Part shown: positions 42,667 to 50,583 of the stretch, in pieces | Numbering within the stretch: position 1 is the first letter of the stretch | How the letters are laid out: the number at the start of each line of letters is the position of its first letter | Source of the DNA: Ruminococcus_C sp963590855 | GTDB taxonomy: Bacteria > Bacillota > Clostridia > Oscillospirales > Ruminococcaceae | Reading direction: 5' to 3' | Length of the DNA stretch: 64,000 nt | Assembly: GCA_963590855.1 (NCBI GenBank) | Contig: CAVAQT010000002.1 | Location: 1 to 64,000, forward strand | Position numbers and translations under genes: made by a program | The notes under the pieces: generated by a model | Database searches by the model: none | Seen by the model: the letters and a program-made list of their open reading frames with translations, nothing else | Told to the model about the DNA's origin: nothing

Positions 42667-43446
42667 ATGCAGCAAGTTTGTCCGCACTGCGGTGCGCCGA
42701 TGTATCATGATGTATGCGAATATTGCGGAGTGCCGGCAAAGCAGCCGCCGTCCGCCGGAACAAAGCGCCGGAAGTTCCTCTGGCTGGCGATCGCATTGGC
42801 GGCGGTTGTCCTTGTGGGGACGGTCTGCGTGGTGTCTGCGGCAGTGATGCGCGCTCATTCCAGTGTCCCCATGGTTTTTGTGAATCGCTCCGGAAATGAT
42901 ACAAACGACGCAGCGGCTCTGGATAAAATGCAGGAGAGCGGCGTATTTTCCTCCGGAACTTATCTGGTCGGCGAAGAGATCCCGGCCGGGGAATATGTCC
43001 TTATTTCGGAATCACCAAACGCAAATCATCGGTTCTATGCCGGCATCTATGCAGACCGGGAAGAGGAACAGAAGATCAGCGGCGACTGGAACGAGTTTTC
43101 CACAATTGTGCAGTTGGAAGAGGGCACATATTTCAGCTTTTCCTGGTCAACTTGTTATGATGTGACGAAGAAAGATGTTCCCAACGACCCGACAAAGCAT
43201 CCGGGGATGTTCTGTGTCGGACGGGATATCGAACCGGGAACTTATACCATCGTGCCGTATCTGGATGAACCGTATGATCCGCACCCGTCTTATGCGGTCT
43301 ATACAGAATTGGGCAGCGTTGCGCCGATGACTGCTGCGTCCGGGATCTTGTACGATCCGGCAAACAGTAAGTTGCTGGATGGCGTCGAAGTGACACTGGA
43401 AGAGGGTCAGTATCTGGATCTGGCGGAATGTGTGATCGCAAAGTAA
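42667..43446 (+). CDS. Membrane-anchored zinc-ribbon protein with duplicated extracellular module
   Basis: I do not recognise the full 259-residue protein. It has an N-terminal zinc ribbon (CPHCGAP...CEYCGVP) in the cytoplasm, a basic stretch, one transmembrane helix (about 37-60) and an extracellular part. That part has two related motifs, YLVGEEIPAGEYVLI and FCVGRDIEPGTYTIV, so a duplicated beta module. It starts 3 bases after rqcH with GGAGGGA and is followed by mpg. Such zinc-ribbon-plus-TM proteins are common in Clostridia; a sensing or envelope role is a guess. Confidence 0.72.
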   Translation: MQQVCPHCGAPMYHDVCEYCGVPAKQPPSAGTKRRKFLWLAIALAAVVLVGTVCVVSAAVMRAHSSVPMVFVNRSGNDTNDAAALDKMQESGVFSSGTYLVGEEIPAGEYVLISESPNANHRFYAGIYADREEEQKISGDWNEFSTIVQLEEGTYFSFSWSTCYDVTKKDVPNDPTKHPGMFCVGRDIEPGTYTIVPYLDEPYDPHPSYAVYTELGSVAPMTAASGILYDPANSKLLDGVEVTLEEGQYLDLAECVIAK

Positions 43447-43461
43447 AAGAGGAGGTATCTC

Positions 43462-43983
43462 ATGGCACCGATTCGTTTGACGGAGTCCTTTTATCACCGT
43501 GACTGTCTGGAGGTCGCGCCCGATCTGGTGGGAAAGCTGCTTTTCCGGCGGCTGCCGGACGGCACGGTTCTGCAAGAGCGCATTGCAGAAACAGAAGCCT
43601 ATCGCGGGCAGGAAGATCTGGCGTGTCATGCATCGAAGGGCAGAACGCCCCGGACAGAACTGCTCTATCGGGAAAGCGGCGTGATCTATGTCTATCTCTG
43701 TTATGGGATGCACTGGCTTATGAACGTCATCACGGGCGAGCCGGAGCAGCCCCAGGGCGTGCTGATCCGTGCCGGCGCAGTCCACAACGGCCCGGCAAAG
43801 CTGACCAAGTATTTGCAGGTGGACAAGCATTTCAACGGCGACAGCTTTGTCACTTGTCCGGAGCTGTGGATCGCCGACGACGGCAATCGTCCGGCACTGC
43901 GCACCGATGTGCGTGTGGGCATCGATTATGCCGGAGAGTACTGGAAAAATAAGCCCTGGCGGTGGATCGCTGAGGAAGTGTAA
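43462..43983 (+). CDS. mpg: 3-methyladenine DNA glycosylase (AAG/Mpg family)
   Basis: This enzyme removes alkylated purines and hypoxanthine from DNA. The 173 residues contain DCLEVAPDLVGKLLFRR, the catalytic-region IAETEAYRGQEDLACHA, RTELLYRESGVIYVYLCYGMHWLMNV and GVLIRAGA. It is slightly shorter than the family norm (about 190-200). AGAGGAGG precedes the ATG. It ends the rqcH gene group. Confidence 0.93.
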   Translation: MAPIRLTESFYHRDCLEVAPDLVGKLLFRRLPDGTVLQERIAETEAYRGQEDLACHASKGRTPRTELLYRESGVIYVYLCYGMHWLMNVITGEPEQPQGVLIRAGAVHNGPAKLTKYLQVDKHFNGDSFVTCPELWIADDGNRPALRTDVRVGIDYAGEYWKNKPWRWIAEEV

Positions 43984-44048
43984 AAAGAAAGCCGCTTCTT
44001 GCGGAAGAGGTTTTCTTAAAAAAGCGCGTAAAAAAATCGTGTTATCAC

Positions 44049-44077
44049 TTGACACGATCATGGAATTTTGGTATAAT
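44049..44077 (+). promoter_or_regulatory. Promoter of antitoxin RNA 1
   Basis: TTGACA (44049-44054) and TATAAT (44072-44077) are exactly 17 bases apart, a perfect consensus in an intergenic region with no protein gene on this strand. Confidence 0.8.
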
Positions 44078-44083
44078 AAGATA

Positions 44084-44178
44084 AGGAAAGAGCATACAAA
44101 AACAGTATGCTCCCATATTGAGATGTTAAGAGATAACCGCCCAAGCTGGAAACTTATTGGGGCGGTTATTTCTTTTTA
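44084..44178 (+). ncRNA. Predicted type I antitoxin RNA (locus 1)
   Basis: A transcript of about 95 bases is predicted from the consensus promoter to the terminator. It begins with a perfect 8-bp hairpin (44090-44097 with 44105-44112) and ends with the 10-bp terminator stem (44133-44142 with 44160-44169) plus ATTTCTTTTT. Its 3' part is antisense to the last codons and 3' end of the toxin gene, as in txpA/RatA. Ends are inferred, not mapped. Confidence 0.65.
44133..44169. terminator. Shared bidirectional terminator of type I toxin-antitoxin locus 1
   Basis: The perfect 10-bp stem ATAACCGCCC/GGGCGGTTAT overlaps the toxin stop codon (TAA within TAACCGCCCC). It can end both the antitoxin RNA and the toxin mRNA, so the two RNAs are complementary at their 3' ends. 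Confidence 0.75.
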
Positions 44179-44273
44179 TGATGATCACTGAAAATCTTAT
44201 ACAATAACGCAGCAAAGTCAACTAAGAAAATGCCAATTGAAATCAATTCAGATAACGTAATGTAATGTTCCAC
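44166..44273 (-). CDS. Predicted holin-like type I toxin peptide (locus 1)
   Basis: GTG at 44273 starts a 35-residue ORF, MEHYITLSELISIGIFLVDF and then AALLYKIFSDHHKKK. It has a short polar start, one hydrophobic helix and a basic tail, the design of the holin-like/TxpA toxins. A near-perfect GGGAGGTGAT site lies 5 bases upstream but is folded into a stem (44284-44290 with 44305-44311), as in other type I toxin mRNAs. The 3' end is antisense to a small RNA. Family assignment rests on architecture and peptide type. Confidence 0.68.
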   Translation of the reverse strand: MEHYITLSELISIGIFLVDFAALLYKIFSDHHKKK

Positions 44274-44353
44274 AGTTTATCACCTCCCATCCATTTCAAA
44301 ATGTATGGGAGTGGAAATATCCGCCTACTGTTTTATGTATACTCTCTTTGCTT

Positions 44354-44382
44354 ATTATACAAAATGCAAATAAAAATGTCAA
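44354..44382 (-). promoter_or_regulatory. Promoter of toxin gene 1
   Basis: On the minus strand TTGACA (44377-44382) and TATAAT (44354-44359) are exactly 17 bases apart. The region down to 44321 is an imperfect inverted copy of the antitoxin promoter and 5' end. Confidence 0.8.
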
Positions 44383-44468
44383 GGCATAAAACAAATTATT
44401 CACCTAAATCAATTTGAGAAAGTCGGTGTTTATCGCCGCCCAAGTATTCATTTTTATGATACATCCAC

Positions 44469-44505
44469 AAAAAAAGCGGCAGCGCCGGAATCCCGGTACT
44501 GCCGC
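44469..44505 (-). terminator. Terminator of the cmk-plsC-ispH/rpsA operon
   Basis: On the minus strand a GCGGCAG/CTGCCGC stem (44499-44505 with 44476-44482) with further inner pairing is followed by seven T residues (44469-44475). Confidence 0.82.
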
Positions 44506-44539
44506 CTTGTTTTATGCAATTCAAATGCTTACGGAGAGA

Positions 44540-46492
44540 TTAGTCCTCGTAATCAGCATCGTCCTCATCTTCCAGCAGAGCGCGCATAGAGATGGAGATA
44601 CGCTTGTTGTCGATGTCGATGTCAATGATCTTTACCTTGACAACATCGCCCACAGAAACGATATCCTTTACATTTTCAACACGCTTGTCAGCCAGCTGAG
44701 AAATGTGGATCAGACCGTCTACGCCGTCAATGATCTGTGCAAATGCACCGAACGGAGTGATGGAAACGATGGTCGCATCGATGACATCACCAACTGCATA
44801 GTTCGCCTTGAACTTCTCCCACGGATTGTCTTCCTGCTTCTTGTAGCCCAGGGAAATGCGGTTGTTTTCCTTGTCCAGATCCTTGATGTAAACTTCGATG
44901 AAGTCGCCAACCTTGACAACTTCGCTCGGGTGCTTGATGCGCTTCCAGGACAGCTCGGAGATGTGAACCATACCGTCGATGCCGCCCAGGTCTACGAATG
45001 CGCCGTAGCTGGTCAGAGACTTTACTTCGCCCTTATAGGTCTTGCCAATCTCAGCAGTCTCCCAGAATGCTTCCTTTGCAGCATCCTTTTCAGCCTTCAG
45101 AACAGCCTTGATAGAGCCGACAGCTCTTCTGCGGTGCTCGTTGACTTCCAGAATGACAAAGCGCTGTGTGGTCTTTACCAGAGAATCCATCTCTGCGCCT
45201 CTCGGCAGACCGCTCTGAGATGCCGGGATGAATACGCGAACGCCTGCATAGGTGATAATTACGCCGCCCTTGACAGCTGCGTTGACAGTACCTTCCAGAA
45301 CTGCGCCCTCGTCCTTTGCCTTGATGATCTCCTCAAAGCCCTTCATCTCGTCAACCTTCTTCTTGGACAGGGTGACGATGCCTTCCTGGTCGTTGATCTT
45401 GGTAACGATCAGATCCAGAACGTCGCCGACAGCAACGATATCAGACGGCTTCTTAGAAGCGTCATCTGTCAGTTCGCTGCGCGGTACATAACCGGTGTGC
45501 TTGGTGCCGACGTCTACGATCGCTTCAGAATCGTTAACGGAGCATACTGTGCCCTTTACCTTCTCTCCCGTATGTATTTTTTTGAAGGACTGATCCAGAG
45601 CTTCTGCGAAGTTGATATCCTCCTCCACGGCGTTGTTATCCATGATTTCAGTCATAGTTTGTTGAACCTCCTTAATGATATGTGCCGGTGTGGACGCGCC
45701 GGCGGTAATGCCGATCTTCTCAGCATCACCCAGGTCTAAAGTGTAAAGCTCATCCGAATTTTCAATATGATAAGACCTACAGTTTCTGTTGCAGACATGA
45801 TACAGTTTCACGGTGTTGGAACTGTGTCTGCCGCCCACAATAATCATTAAATCTGACTTGCGAGAGAGTTTGTCTGCGTCGGACTGCCGCACCTGTGTGG
45901 CATGACAGATTGTATCGTAAACCATAATGTTCGGGTTGTCCTTGGGAAGAGCTTCTAAACACTTTTCCCATACTAATATATTATACGTTGTTTGCGCAAC
46001 AATTGCAAGTCTTTTGCGAGAATCCACTAAATTTTTTTGAAAAAAATCGTTTAACGCTTCTTCACTTTCAAAAACAAAGCAATTCCCTTTACAATGCCCA
46101 ACAATTGCAGCAACTTCCGGATGATTGGCATCTCCGGCAATGAGGATAAAATCTCCTGCTTTGGTATGTTTTTCCACGATCCGGTGAATCTTCGCCACAA
46201 AGGGACAGGTGGCATCCACATAGGGATTTCCAGCCTGTTCCAGTTCGTCATAAACGCTGGCGCTGACGCCGTGAGAGCGGATCACTACGCACTCATCCGG
46301 ATGCAGATCAGAGATCTTGTCCACGATCCGCGCGCCGCGCCGGGTGAGATCGTCCACCACATCCTGATTGTGGATGATAGGCCCCAGTGTTGCGATGCTG
46401 TGGTGCTCTTCCAGCGCCTGATAACAGAGCTTGACGGCGCGGTCTACGCCGAAGCAGAAGCCGGCGGATTCGGCAACGGTGATTTCAGCCAT
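44540..46492 (-). CDS. ispH: Fusion of HMB-PP reductase IspH and ribosomal protein S1
   Basis: The 650-residue protein joins two functions. Residues 1 to ~285 are IspH, the last enzyme of the MEP isoprenoid pathway: GFCFGVDRAV (Cys13), DATCPFV (Cys96) and DTICHAT (Cys196) are the 4Fe-4S ligands, with His41, His74 and His124 in the active-site motifs. Residues ~305-640 hold four S1 RNA-binding domains (such as GAFVDLGGIDGMVHISEL). Such IspH-S1 fusions are known across Clostridia, often next to cmk and plsC as here. Confidence 0.96.
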   Translation of the reverse strand: MAEITVAESAGFCFGVDRAVKLCYQALEEHHSIATLGPIIHNQDVVDDLTRRGARIVDKISDLHPDECVVIRSHGVSASVYDELEQAGNPYVDATCPFVAKIHRIVEKHTKAGDFILIAGDANHPEVAAIVGHCKGNCFVFESEEALNDFFQKNLVDSRKRLAIVAQTTYNILVWEKCLEALPKDNPNIMVYDTICHATQVRQSDADKLSRKSDLMIIVGGRHSSNTVKLYHVCNRNCRSYHIENSDELYTLDLGDAEKIGITAGASTPAHIIKEVQQTMTEIMDNNAVEEDINFAEALDQSFKKIHTGEKVKGTVCSVNDSEAIVDVGTKHTGYVPRSELTDDASKKPSDIVAVGDVLDLIVTKINDQEGIVTLSKKKVDEMKGFEEIIKAKDEGAVLEGTVNAAVKGGVIITYAGVRVFIPASQSGLPRGAEMDSLVKTTQRFVILEVNEHRRRAVGSIKAVLKAEKDAAKEAFWETAEIGKTYKGEVKSLTSYGAFVDLGGIDGMVHISELSWKRIKHPSEVVKVGDFIEVYIKDLDKENNRISLGYKKQEDNPWEKFKANYAVGDVIDATIVSITPFGAFAQIIDGVDGLIHISQLADKRVENVKDIVSVGDVVKVKIIDIDIDNKRISISMRALLEDEDDADYED

Positions 46493-46498
46493 ACTATG

Positions 46499-47245
46499 TT
46501 ACTCCTCCGGGTTTCCGGCAGATCGTTCTGCCTGTTTTTGCTGCTCCAGTGCGGCGCGTTTCTGATCCTTTGCGATCTCAAAGGTGGTGCGGTGCTTCGG
46601 CACATCATGGAGGATCGGAAACGGCGGATTTTCCTCCACCATTGTCTTGATGCTGTCCATGATATCCTTGCGCATGGCATGCATTTCATGGGGCGTAGAA
46701 TCTGCATTCAGTCCATAGTCTGCGGCATAGAGCGGTTTTCCCACCCGGACGCAGATGCGGCTGCGGAAGTGCAGATTGTTGGAGTCGAAGATCAGCCCAA
46801 TGGGGACGACGGGCTTTCCGCTGCGCGCCGCCAGTACGCAGACGCCGCTTTTTCCTCTGCCCACCTTGCCGTCTGTGTGACGCGTGCCCTCCGGGAAAAT
46901 GGTGAGGTGACGGCGCTTTTCCAGACGCTTTGTCGCCTCAGAGAGCATGTCATAGGACGGATCCTTGCTGTTTGCCGTGGGGAATGCACCCATGAGCCGG
47001 ATAAAGTTTCCGAAAATGGGATTTTTGAAAAGCGGCTCTTTTGCAATAAAATTAAAGGGGTGGGGCGCAGCCATCGCCACCAGCACCGGATCCAGATAGC
47101 TCCGATGGTTGGAGGCGAAGATGACCGCCGTTCCCTTCGGGATGTTTTCCCGGCCCTCAAAAGAGATGCGGTAGTAGAAGAAAAATGCGATCCGCACCAG
47201 ATAATAGGCGATGCGGTAAAAGAAAAAGACAATGGGATACGGCAA
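46499..47245 (-). CDS. plsC: 1-acyl-sn-glycerol-3-phosphate acyltransferase PlsC
   Basis: PlsC makes phosphatidic acid from lysophosphatidic acid at the membrane. It has an N-terminal hydrophobic stretch, the HX4D motif NHRSYLD, FPEGTRHTDGKVGRGKSG, and the PVVPIG block. I choose TTG at 47245 (248 residues) because GGAGG lies 7 bases upstream. The ATG at 47272 overlaps the cmk end and places that site inside the coding region. It lies between cmk and ispH/rpsA. Confidence 0.92.
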   Translation of the reverse strand: MPYPIVFFFYRIAYYLVRIAFFFYYRISFEGRENIPKGTAVIFASNHRSYLDPVLVAMAAPHPFNFIAKEPLFKNPIFGNFIRLMGAFPTANSKDPSYDMLSEATKRLEKRRHLTIFPEGTRHTDGKVGRGKSGVCVLAARSGKPVVPIGLIFDSNNLHFRSRICVRVGKPLYAADYGLNADSTPHEMHAMRKDIMDSIKTMVEENPPFPILHDVPKHRTTFEIAKDQKRAALEQQKQAERSAGNPEE

Positions 47246-47261
47246 AAAATGACCTCCTTCT

Positions 47262-47930
47262 TTACTCCACATCCAGGCGCTGTTCGATCAGATCCATGAT
47301 CTCCTCACAGACCTCGTGGAATCCCATGGTAGTGCTGTCGATGAGAACGGCGTCCTCTGCCTGCTGGAGCGGTGAAACGGCGCGGTGCATGTCGTTGTAG
47401 TCGCGCTGTTTGATGTCCTCCAGGATCTGGTCATAGGTGGGCTTGTCTGGCTTGTCCTCCATCTCCAGATAGCGGCGGCTGGCGCGCTCTTCTGCGGAGG
47501 CAGTCAGATAGATCTTCAGGTCTGCGTCCGGCAGCACGACCGTGCCGATATCCCGTCCGTCCATGATGACATTGAACTCCCGTGCGATGTCCTTCTGGGT
47601 CTCCAGTAGGAACGCCCGGACTTCCGGCAGAGCAGAGACTTCCGATGCCTTCATAGAGATCTCCGGAGTGCGGATCTTTTCGGTCACATTCTCATCGTTG
47701 AGAAAGATGCACTGTGTGCCGCCGAAGTATTTCAGTTCCAGATGGCAGTGCTCTTCCAGTGCATCCAGAAAGTCCTTTCGGGTCTTATATTCTGTGGAAA
47801 ACAGAGCGATGGCGCGGTACAGCGCGCCGGTATCCACATAGACAAAGCCCAGCTGAGACGCAACTTCTCTGGCAATACTGCTCTTTCCCGCGCCCGCAGG
47901 GCCGTCAATGGCAATGTTGATCGTTTTCAT
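47262..47930 (-). CDS. cmk: Cytidylate kinase
   Basis: Cmk phosphorylates CMP and dCMP. The 222 residues contain the P-loop IDGPAGAGKSSIAR, the NMP-binding segment YVDTGALYRAIAL, GRDIGTVVLPDADLKIYLTAS and the lid RDYNDMHRAVSPL. It precedes plsC and the ispH-S1 fusion, a conserved clostridial order. Confidence 0.97.
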   Translation of the reverse strand: MKTINIAIDGPAGAGKSSIAREVASQLGFVYVDTGALYRAIALFSTEYKTRKDFLDALEEHCHLELKYFGGTQCIFLNDENVTEKIRTPEISMKASEVSALPEVRAFLLETQKDIAREFNVIMDGRDIGTVVLPDADLKIYLTASAEERASRRYLEMEDKPDKPTYDQILEDIKQRDYNDMHRAVSPLQQAEDAVLIDSTTMGFHEVCEEIMDLIEQRLDVE

Positions 47931-47990
47931 AAGTACTTACAAACTCCTTTATGTATCATATAAATCTCATCTGTGTTTCCGGCAAGGTTC

Positions 47991-49232
47991 TTAGCTGCAA
48001 ACGGCTTCTGCCATGGCAGTGCCGGCGCTGTGTGCCGTAGAAAAGGCGATCTGCAAATTAAAGCCGCCGGTATAGCCGTCCAGATCCAGGATCTCCCCGG
48101 CGAAATACAGCCCCTCACAGCGCTTGGATGCCATGGTCTTGGCATCCACTTCCTTGACAGAAACGCCGCCGCGGGTGATGATCGCCTCTTCAATGGGGCG
48201 AAAGGCTTTCACATGCAGAGAAACTGCCTTGATGCAGTCCCGGAGCGCCAGGCGCTGCGCCTTGGTGAGCGCATTCGCCTTAGTGTCCGGTGCAATGCGG
48301 CTCAGCCGCAAAATCGGCAGGATCAGCTTTGCCGGCAGCAGTGCCCGGAGAATATTTCCCATATCCCGGTTCTGGCTCTCTGCCAGGTCGCGCTGGATGC
48401 GCTTGTCCAGCTGTTCCGGTGTCAGACCCGGTTTCAGGTCGATCTCCAGCCGGTAGTCCTCCGGACTGCCTTTGCGCATCAGGGCGCTTGCGCTGAGCAC
48501 CAGCGGCCCGGATACACCGAAGTGGGTGAACAGCATTTCGCCCAGTTCCTCAAAGACACACTTGTCGCCCCGGTACAGCCGCAGCGTCACGTTCCGCAGA
48601 GAAAGCCCCATGGCATCTCTGCACCATGCTTCCTTTGTGACCAGAGGGATCAGAGACGGCATGGGCGGCACGATGGTGTGGCCTGCCGCTTCTGCCAGGG
48701 AATAGCCGGAACCGTCCGAGCCGGTTTTGGGATAGGACAGTCCGCCGGTGGCGAGGAGTGTTGTCCCTGCCCGAAATTCTCTGCCGTCTGAGGTGCGCAC
48801 GCCGATACATCTGCCGTTTTCCAGAAGCAGCTGTGCCGCATCGCCGTGGATCACCGGAATGCCTGCCATGCGCACTGCCTTTTGCAGTGCCTGGACGATG
48901 TCCTCCGCCCGGTCGCTCACCGGAAATACCCGGTTGCCCCGTTCGGTTTTCAGAGGAACGCCCAGCCCTTCAAAATATGCCATGACGTCCTGCGGGGTGC
49001 ACCGGGAGAGGGCACTGTACAGAAACTTTCCGTTTGCCGGAATATTTGCCAGCAGCGTGTCCCGGTCGCAGTTGTTGGTGAGATTGCATCGTCCTTTTCC
49101 GGTGATGCGAAGCTTGCGCCCCAGCTGCTTGTTATGCTCCAGAATGACACAGCGTCCGCCCTTTTCGGCAGCGGTCAGTGCCGCAAAAATGCCGGCAGGG
49201 CCGCCGCCGATACATAAATGGTCTGTTTCCAT
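47991..49232 (-). CDS. FAD-dependent oxidoreductase of the HI0933/BaiN family
   Basis: This 413-residue flavoprotein opens with an FAD-binding Rossmann motif (CIGGGPAGIFAALTAAEKGGRCVILEHNKQLG) followed by GKGRCNLTNNCD, the HI0933-family signature. C-terminal motifs are TRGGVSVKEVDAKTMASK and GLYFAGEILDLDGYTGGFNLQIAFSTAHSAG. Relatives include BaiN, proposed for bile-acid metabolism, and RNA-modifying or aminoacetone-oxidase-annotated enzymes; the substrate is unknown. It has its own promoter and lies upstream of cmk, as in many Clostridia. Confidence 0.9.
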   Translation of the reverse strand: METDHLCIGGGPAGIFAALTAAEKGGRCVILEHNKQLGRKLRITGKGRCNLTNNCDRDTLLANIPANGKFLYSALSRCTPQDVMAYFEGLGVPLKTERGNRVFPVSDRAEDIVQALQKAVRMAGIPVIHGDAAQLLLENGRCIGVRTSDGREFRAGTTLLATGGLSYPKTGSDGSGYSLAEAAGHTIVPPMPSLIPLVTKEAWCRDAMGLSLRNVTLRLYRGDKCVFEELGEMLFTHFGVSGPLVLSASALMRKGSPEDYRLEIDLKPGLTPEQLDKRIQRDLAESQNRDMGNILRALLPAKLILPILRLSRIAPDTKANALTKAQRLALRDCIKAVSLHVKAFRPIEEAIITRGGVSVKEVDAKTMASKRCEGLYFAGEILDLDGYTGGFNLQIAFSTAHSAGTAMAEAVCS

Positions 49233-49273
49233 ATTACCTCACTTTGCTTTGTAAAATGATTTCGTTTATGGAT

Positions 49274-49302
49274 AGTATAGCACATTGTCTGAGAAAATGC
49301 AA
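49274..49302 (-). promoter_or_regulatory. Promoter of the BaiN-family gene
   Basis: On the minus strand TTGCAT (49297-49302) and TATACT (49274-49279) are 17 bases apart, 42 bases before the start. The bases 49303-49394 hold GC-rich inverted repeats but no gene. Confidence 0.72.
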
Positions 49303-49394
49303 GACAGAAACGAAAATTCGTTTTATGCCGCCTTTGCAACCTGGCGGACGAACCGCGTTCGCCCCTGCAATCCAGCGGCACACATCGCCGGCGC

Positions 49395-49607
49395 TCACTT
49401 TCCCATCATCCGCCGCGTCCGTGCCGCCAGCTTTTCCCGGCGCGCCTGTGTGGCTGCGGCATCTGAGGTGTATGTACCGTCTGCCGCCTGGCGCAGCACA
49501 TCGCCCTCCCGGGCATCTGCCGGGAGCAGTTCCCGGGAAACAGTGACCATGCCGTCGTCTGTTTCCAAAACTGCCAGCTTATCCTCAAAACGATCCAGGA
49601 TCATCAT
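49395..49607 (-). CDS. DUF3006 family protein
   Basis: The 70-residue protein fits DUF3006: MILDRFEDKLAVLETDDGMVTVSRELLPADAREGDVL. It is a small beta-rich protein with a basic C-terminus. DUF3006 genes commonly sit beside ComEC-like metallo-hydrolase genes; here it lies 10 bases after one, so the two probably act together. The role is unknown. Confidence 0.88.
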   Translation of the reverse strand: MMILDRFEDKLAVLETDDGMVTVSRELLPADAREGDVLRQAADGTYTSDAAATQARREKLAARTRRMMGK

Positions 49608-49617
49608 AAGCGTTACC

Positions 49618-50583
49618 TCACTTTTCGGTAGAGACGGTCAGAGATGCGCCGTCGGATTGTATGGTGACTGTGCCGTTTTCATCGGTGCGCCAGATTTGTT
49701 CGCCGCAGTACTGCCGCAGCCGTTCTACCGCTTCGCTGTGGGGATGTCCGTAGGAATTTCCCGCACCGCAGGAGATCACCGCATAGCTGGGCTGAAGCTG
49801 TGTCAGAAAGGCATCTGTAGAAGATTCCCGGCTGCCGTGGTGTCCCACTTTCAGCACATCTGCCTGGATGCCGTCCAGGTCGCCCGAAGCCAGAAGGTCT
49901 TTTTCCTCTGGCTTGGACGCGTCACCAGTGAAGAAAAAGCTGGTGTCGCCGCAGGTGAGATAGGCACAGACGGAGTAATCGTTGAGAGAACTGTAGTCAT
50001 TGCCCGGTGAGGGGATGATCTCCAGAGACGCACTGCCCAGATCAATGGTCATGTCTGTGGCAGGTGTCAGGATCAGACCGCTTTCGTCTACGCCGTCCAG
50101 GAATTTTTCATAAGTACGGGTGGTGGGGATCATATCGTCCGGCAGCTGCGGGATCATGACATTGGAAATCGAAAGATCGTCGTTTTGCGCCGCATAGGAC
50201 AAAATGCTGGGGAATCCGCCGATGTGGTCGGCGTGGGGATGCGTGCCGATGATCCAGTCCAGCTTGGTGATGCCGTATTGCTGCAGGTCGGCGAGAATGT
50301 CGTCTGCGGCGCTCTGTTCGCCGGCATCGATGAGCACAGCCGCCTTGTCGGTGACGATCAGCTCGCTGTCGCCCTGTCCCACGTCCAGAAAGTAGACGGT
50401 ACAGCTGCCCGTACCTGAGCCACCGTTGTTTTCGGCTTCTGCGCCGCCCTCTCCGCCGAACGCCTGTTCAATGGTGTCGGTGAGATAGCTCTCGGCATCG
50501 TCTAATGTGCATCCGCCTAGCAGAGGCAGTGCTGCGGCGATCAGTGCCGCCGTGATTTTTTGGAAGATGGTTTGCGGTTTCGT
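49618..50583 (-). CDS. Secreted metallo-beta-lactamase-fold lipoprotein (ComEC C-terminal-like); non-ATG start
   Basis: The ~321-residue protein has a lipoprotein signal peptide (KPQTIFQKITAALIAAALPLLGGC) and an acidic linker. The hydrolase domain carries YFLDVGQGDSELIV, THPHADHIGGF (HxHxDH), FFTGDASKPEE and VGHHGSRESS, as in the ComEC nuclease-like domain. It should sit outside the membrane and hydrolyse a phosphoester or DNA. No ATG, GTG or TTG lies near the signal peptide. AAAGGAGG is 9 bases before an in-frame ACG at 50583 exactly where the start should be. The open frame continues upstream inside ygiQ without a start of its own near a ribosome site. Confidence 0.75.
   Translation of the reverse strand, partial: TKPQTIFQKITAALIAAALPLLGGCTLDDAESYLTDTIEQAFGGEGGAEAENNGGSGTGSCTVYFLDVGQGDSELIVTDKAAVLIDAGEQSAADDILADLQQYGITKLDWIIGTHPHADHIGGFPSILSYAAQNDDLSISNVMIPQLPDDMIPTTRTYEKFLDGVDESGLILTPATDMTIDLGSASLEIIPSPGNDYSSLNDYSVCAYLTCGDTSFFFTGDASKPEEKDLLASGDLDGIQADVLKVGHHGSRESSTDAFLTQLQPSYAVISCGAGNSYGHPHSEAVERLRQYCGEQIWRTDENGTVTIQSDGASLTVSTEK

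Noticed and set aside
47246..47272. Upstream ATG as start of plsC
   Set aside because: It overlaps the cmk stop and places the GGAGG site inside the coding sequence; TTG at 47245 is properly spaced from it.
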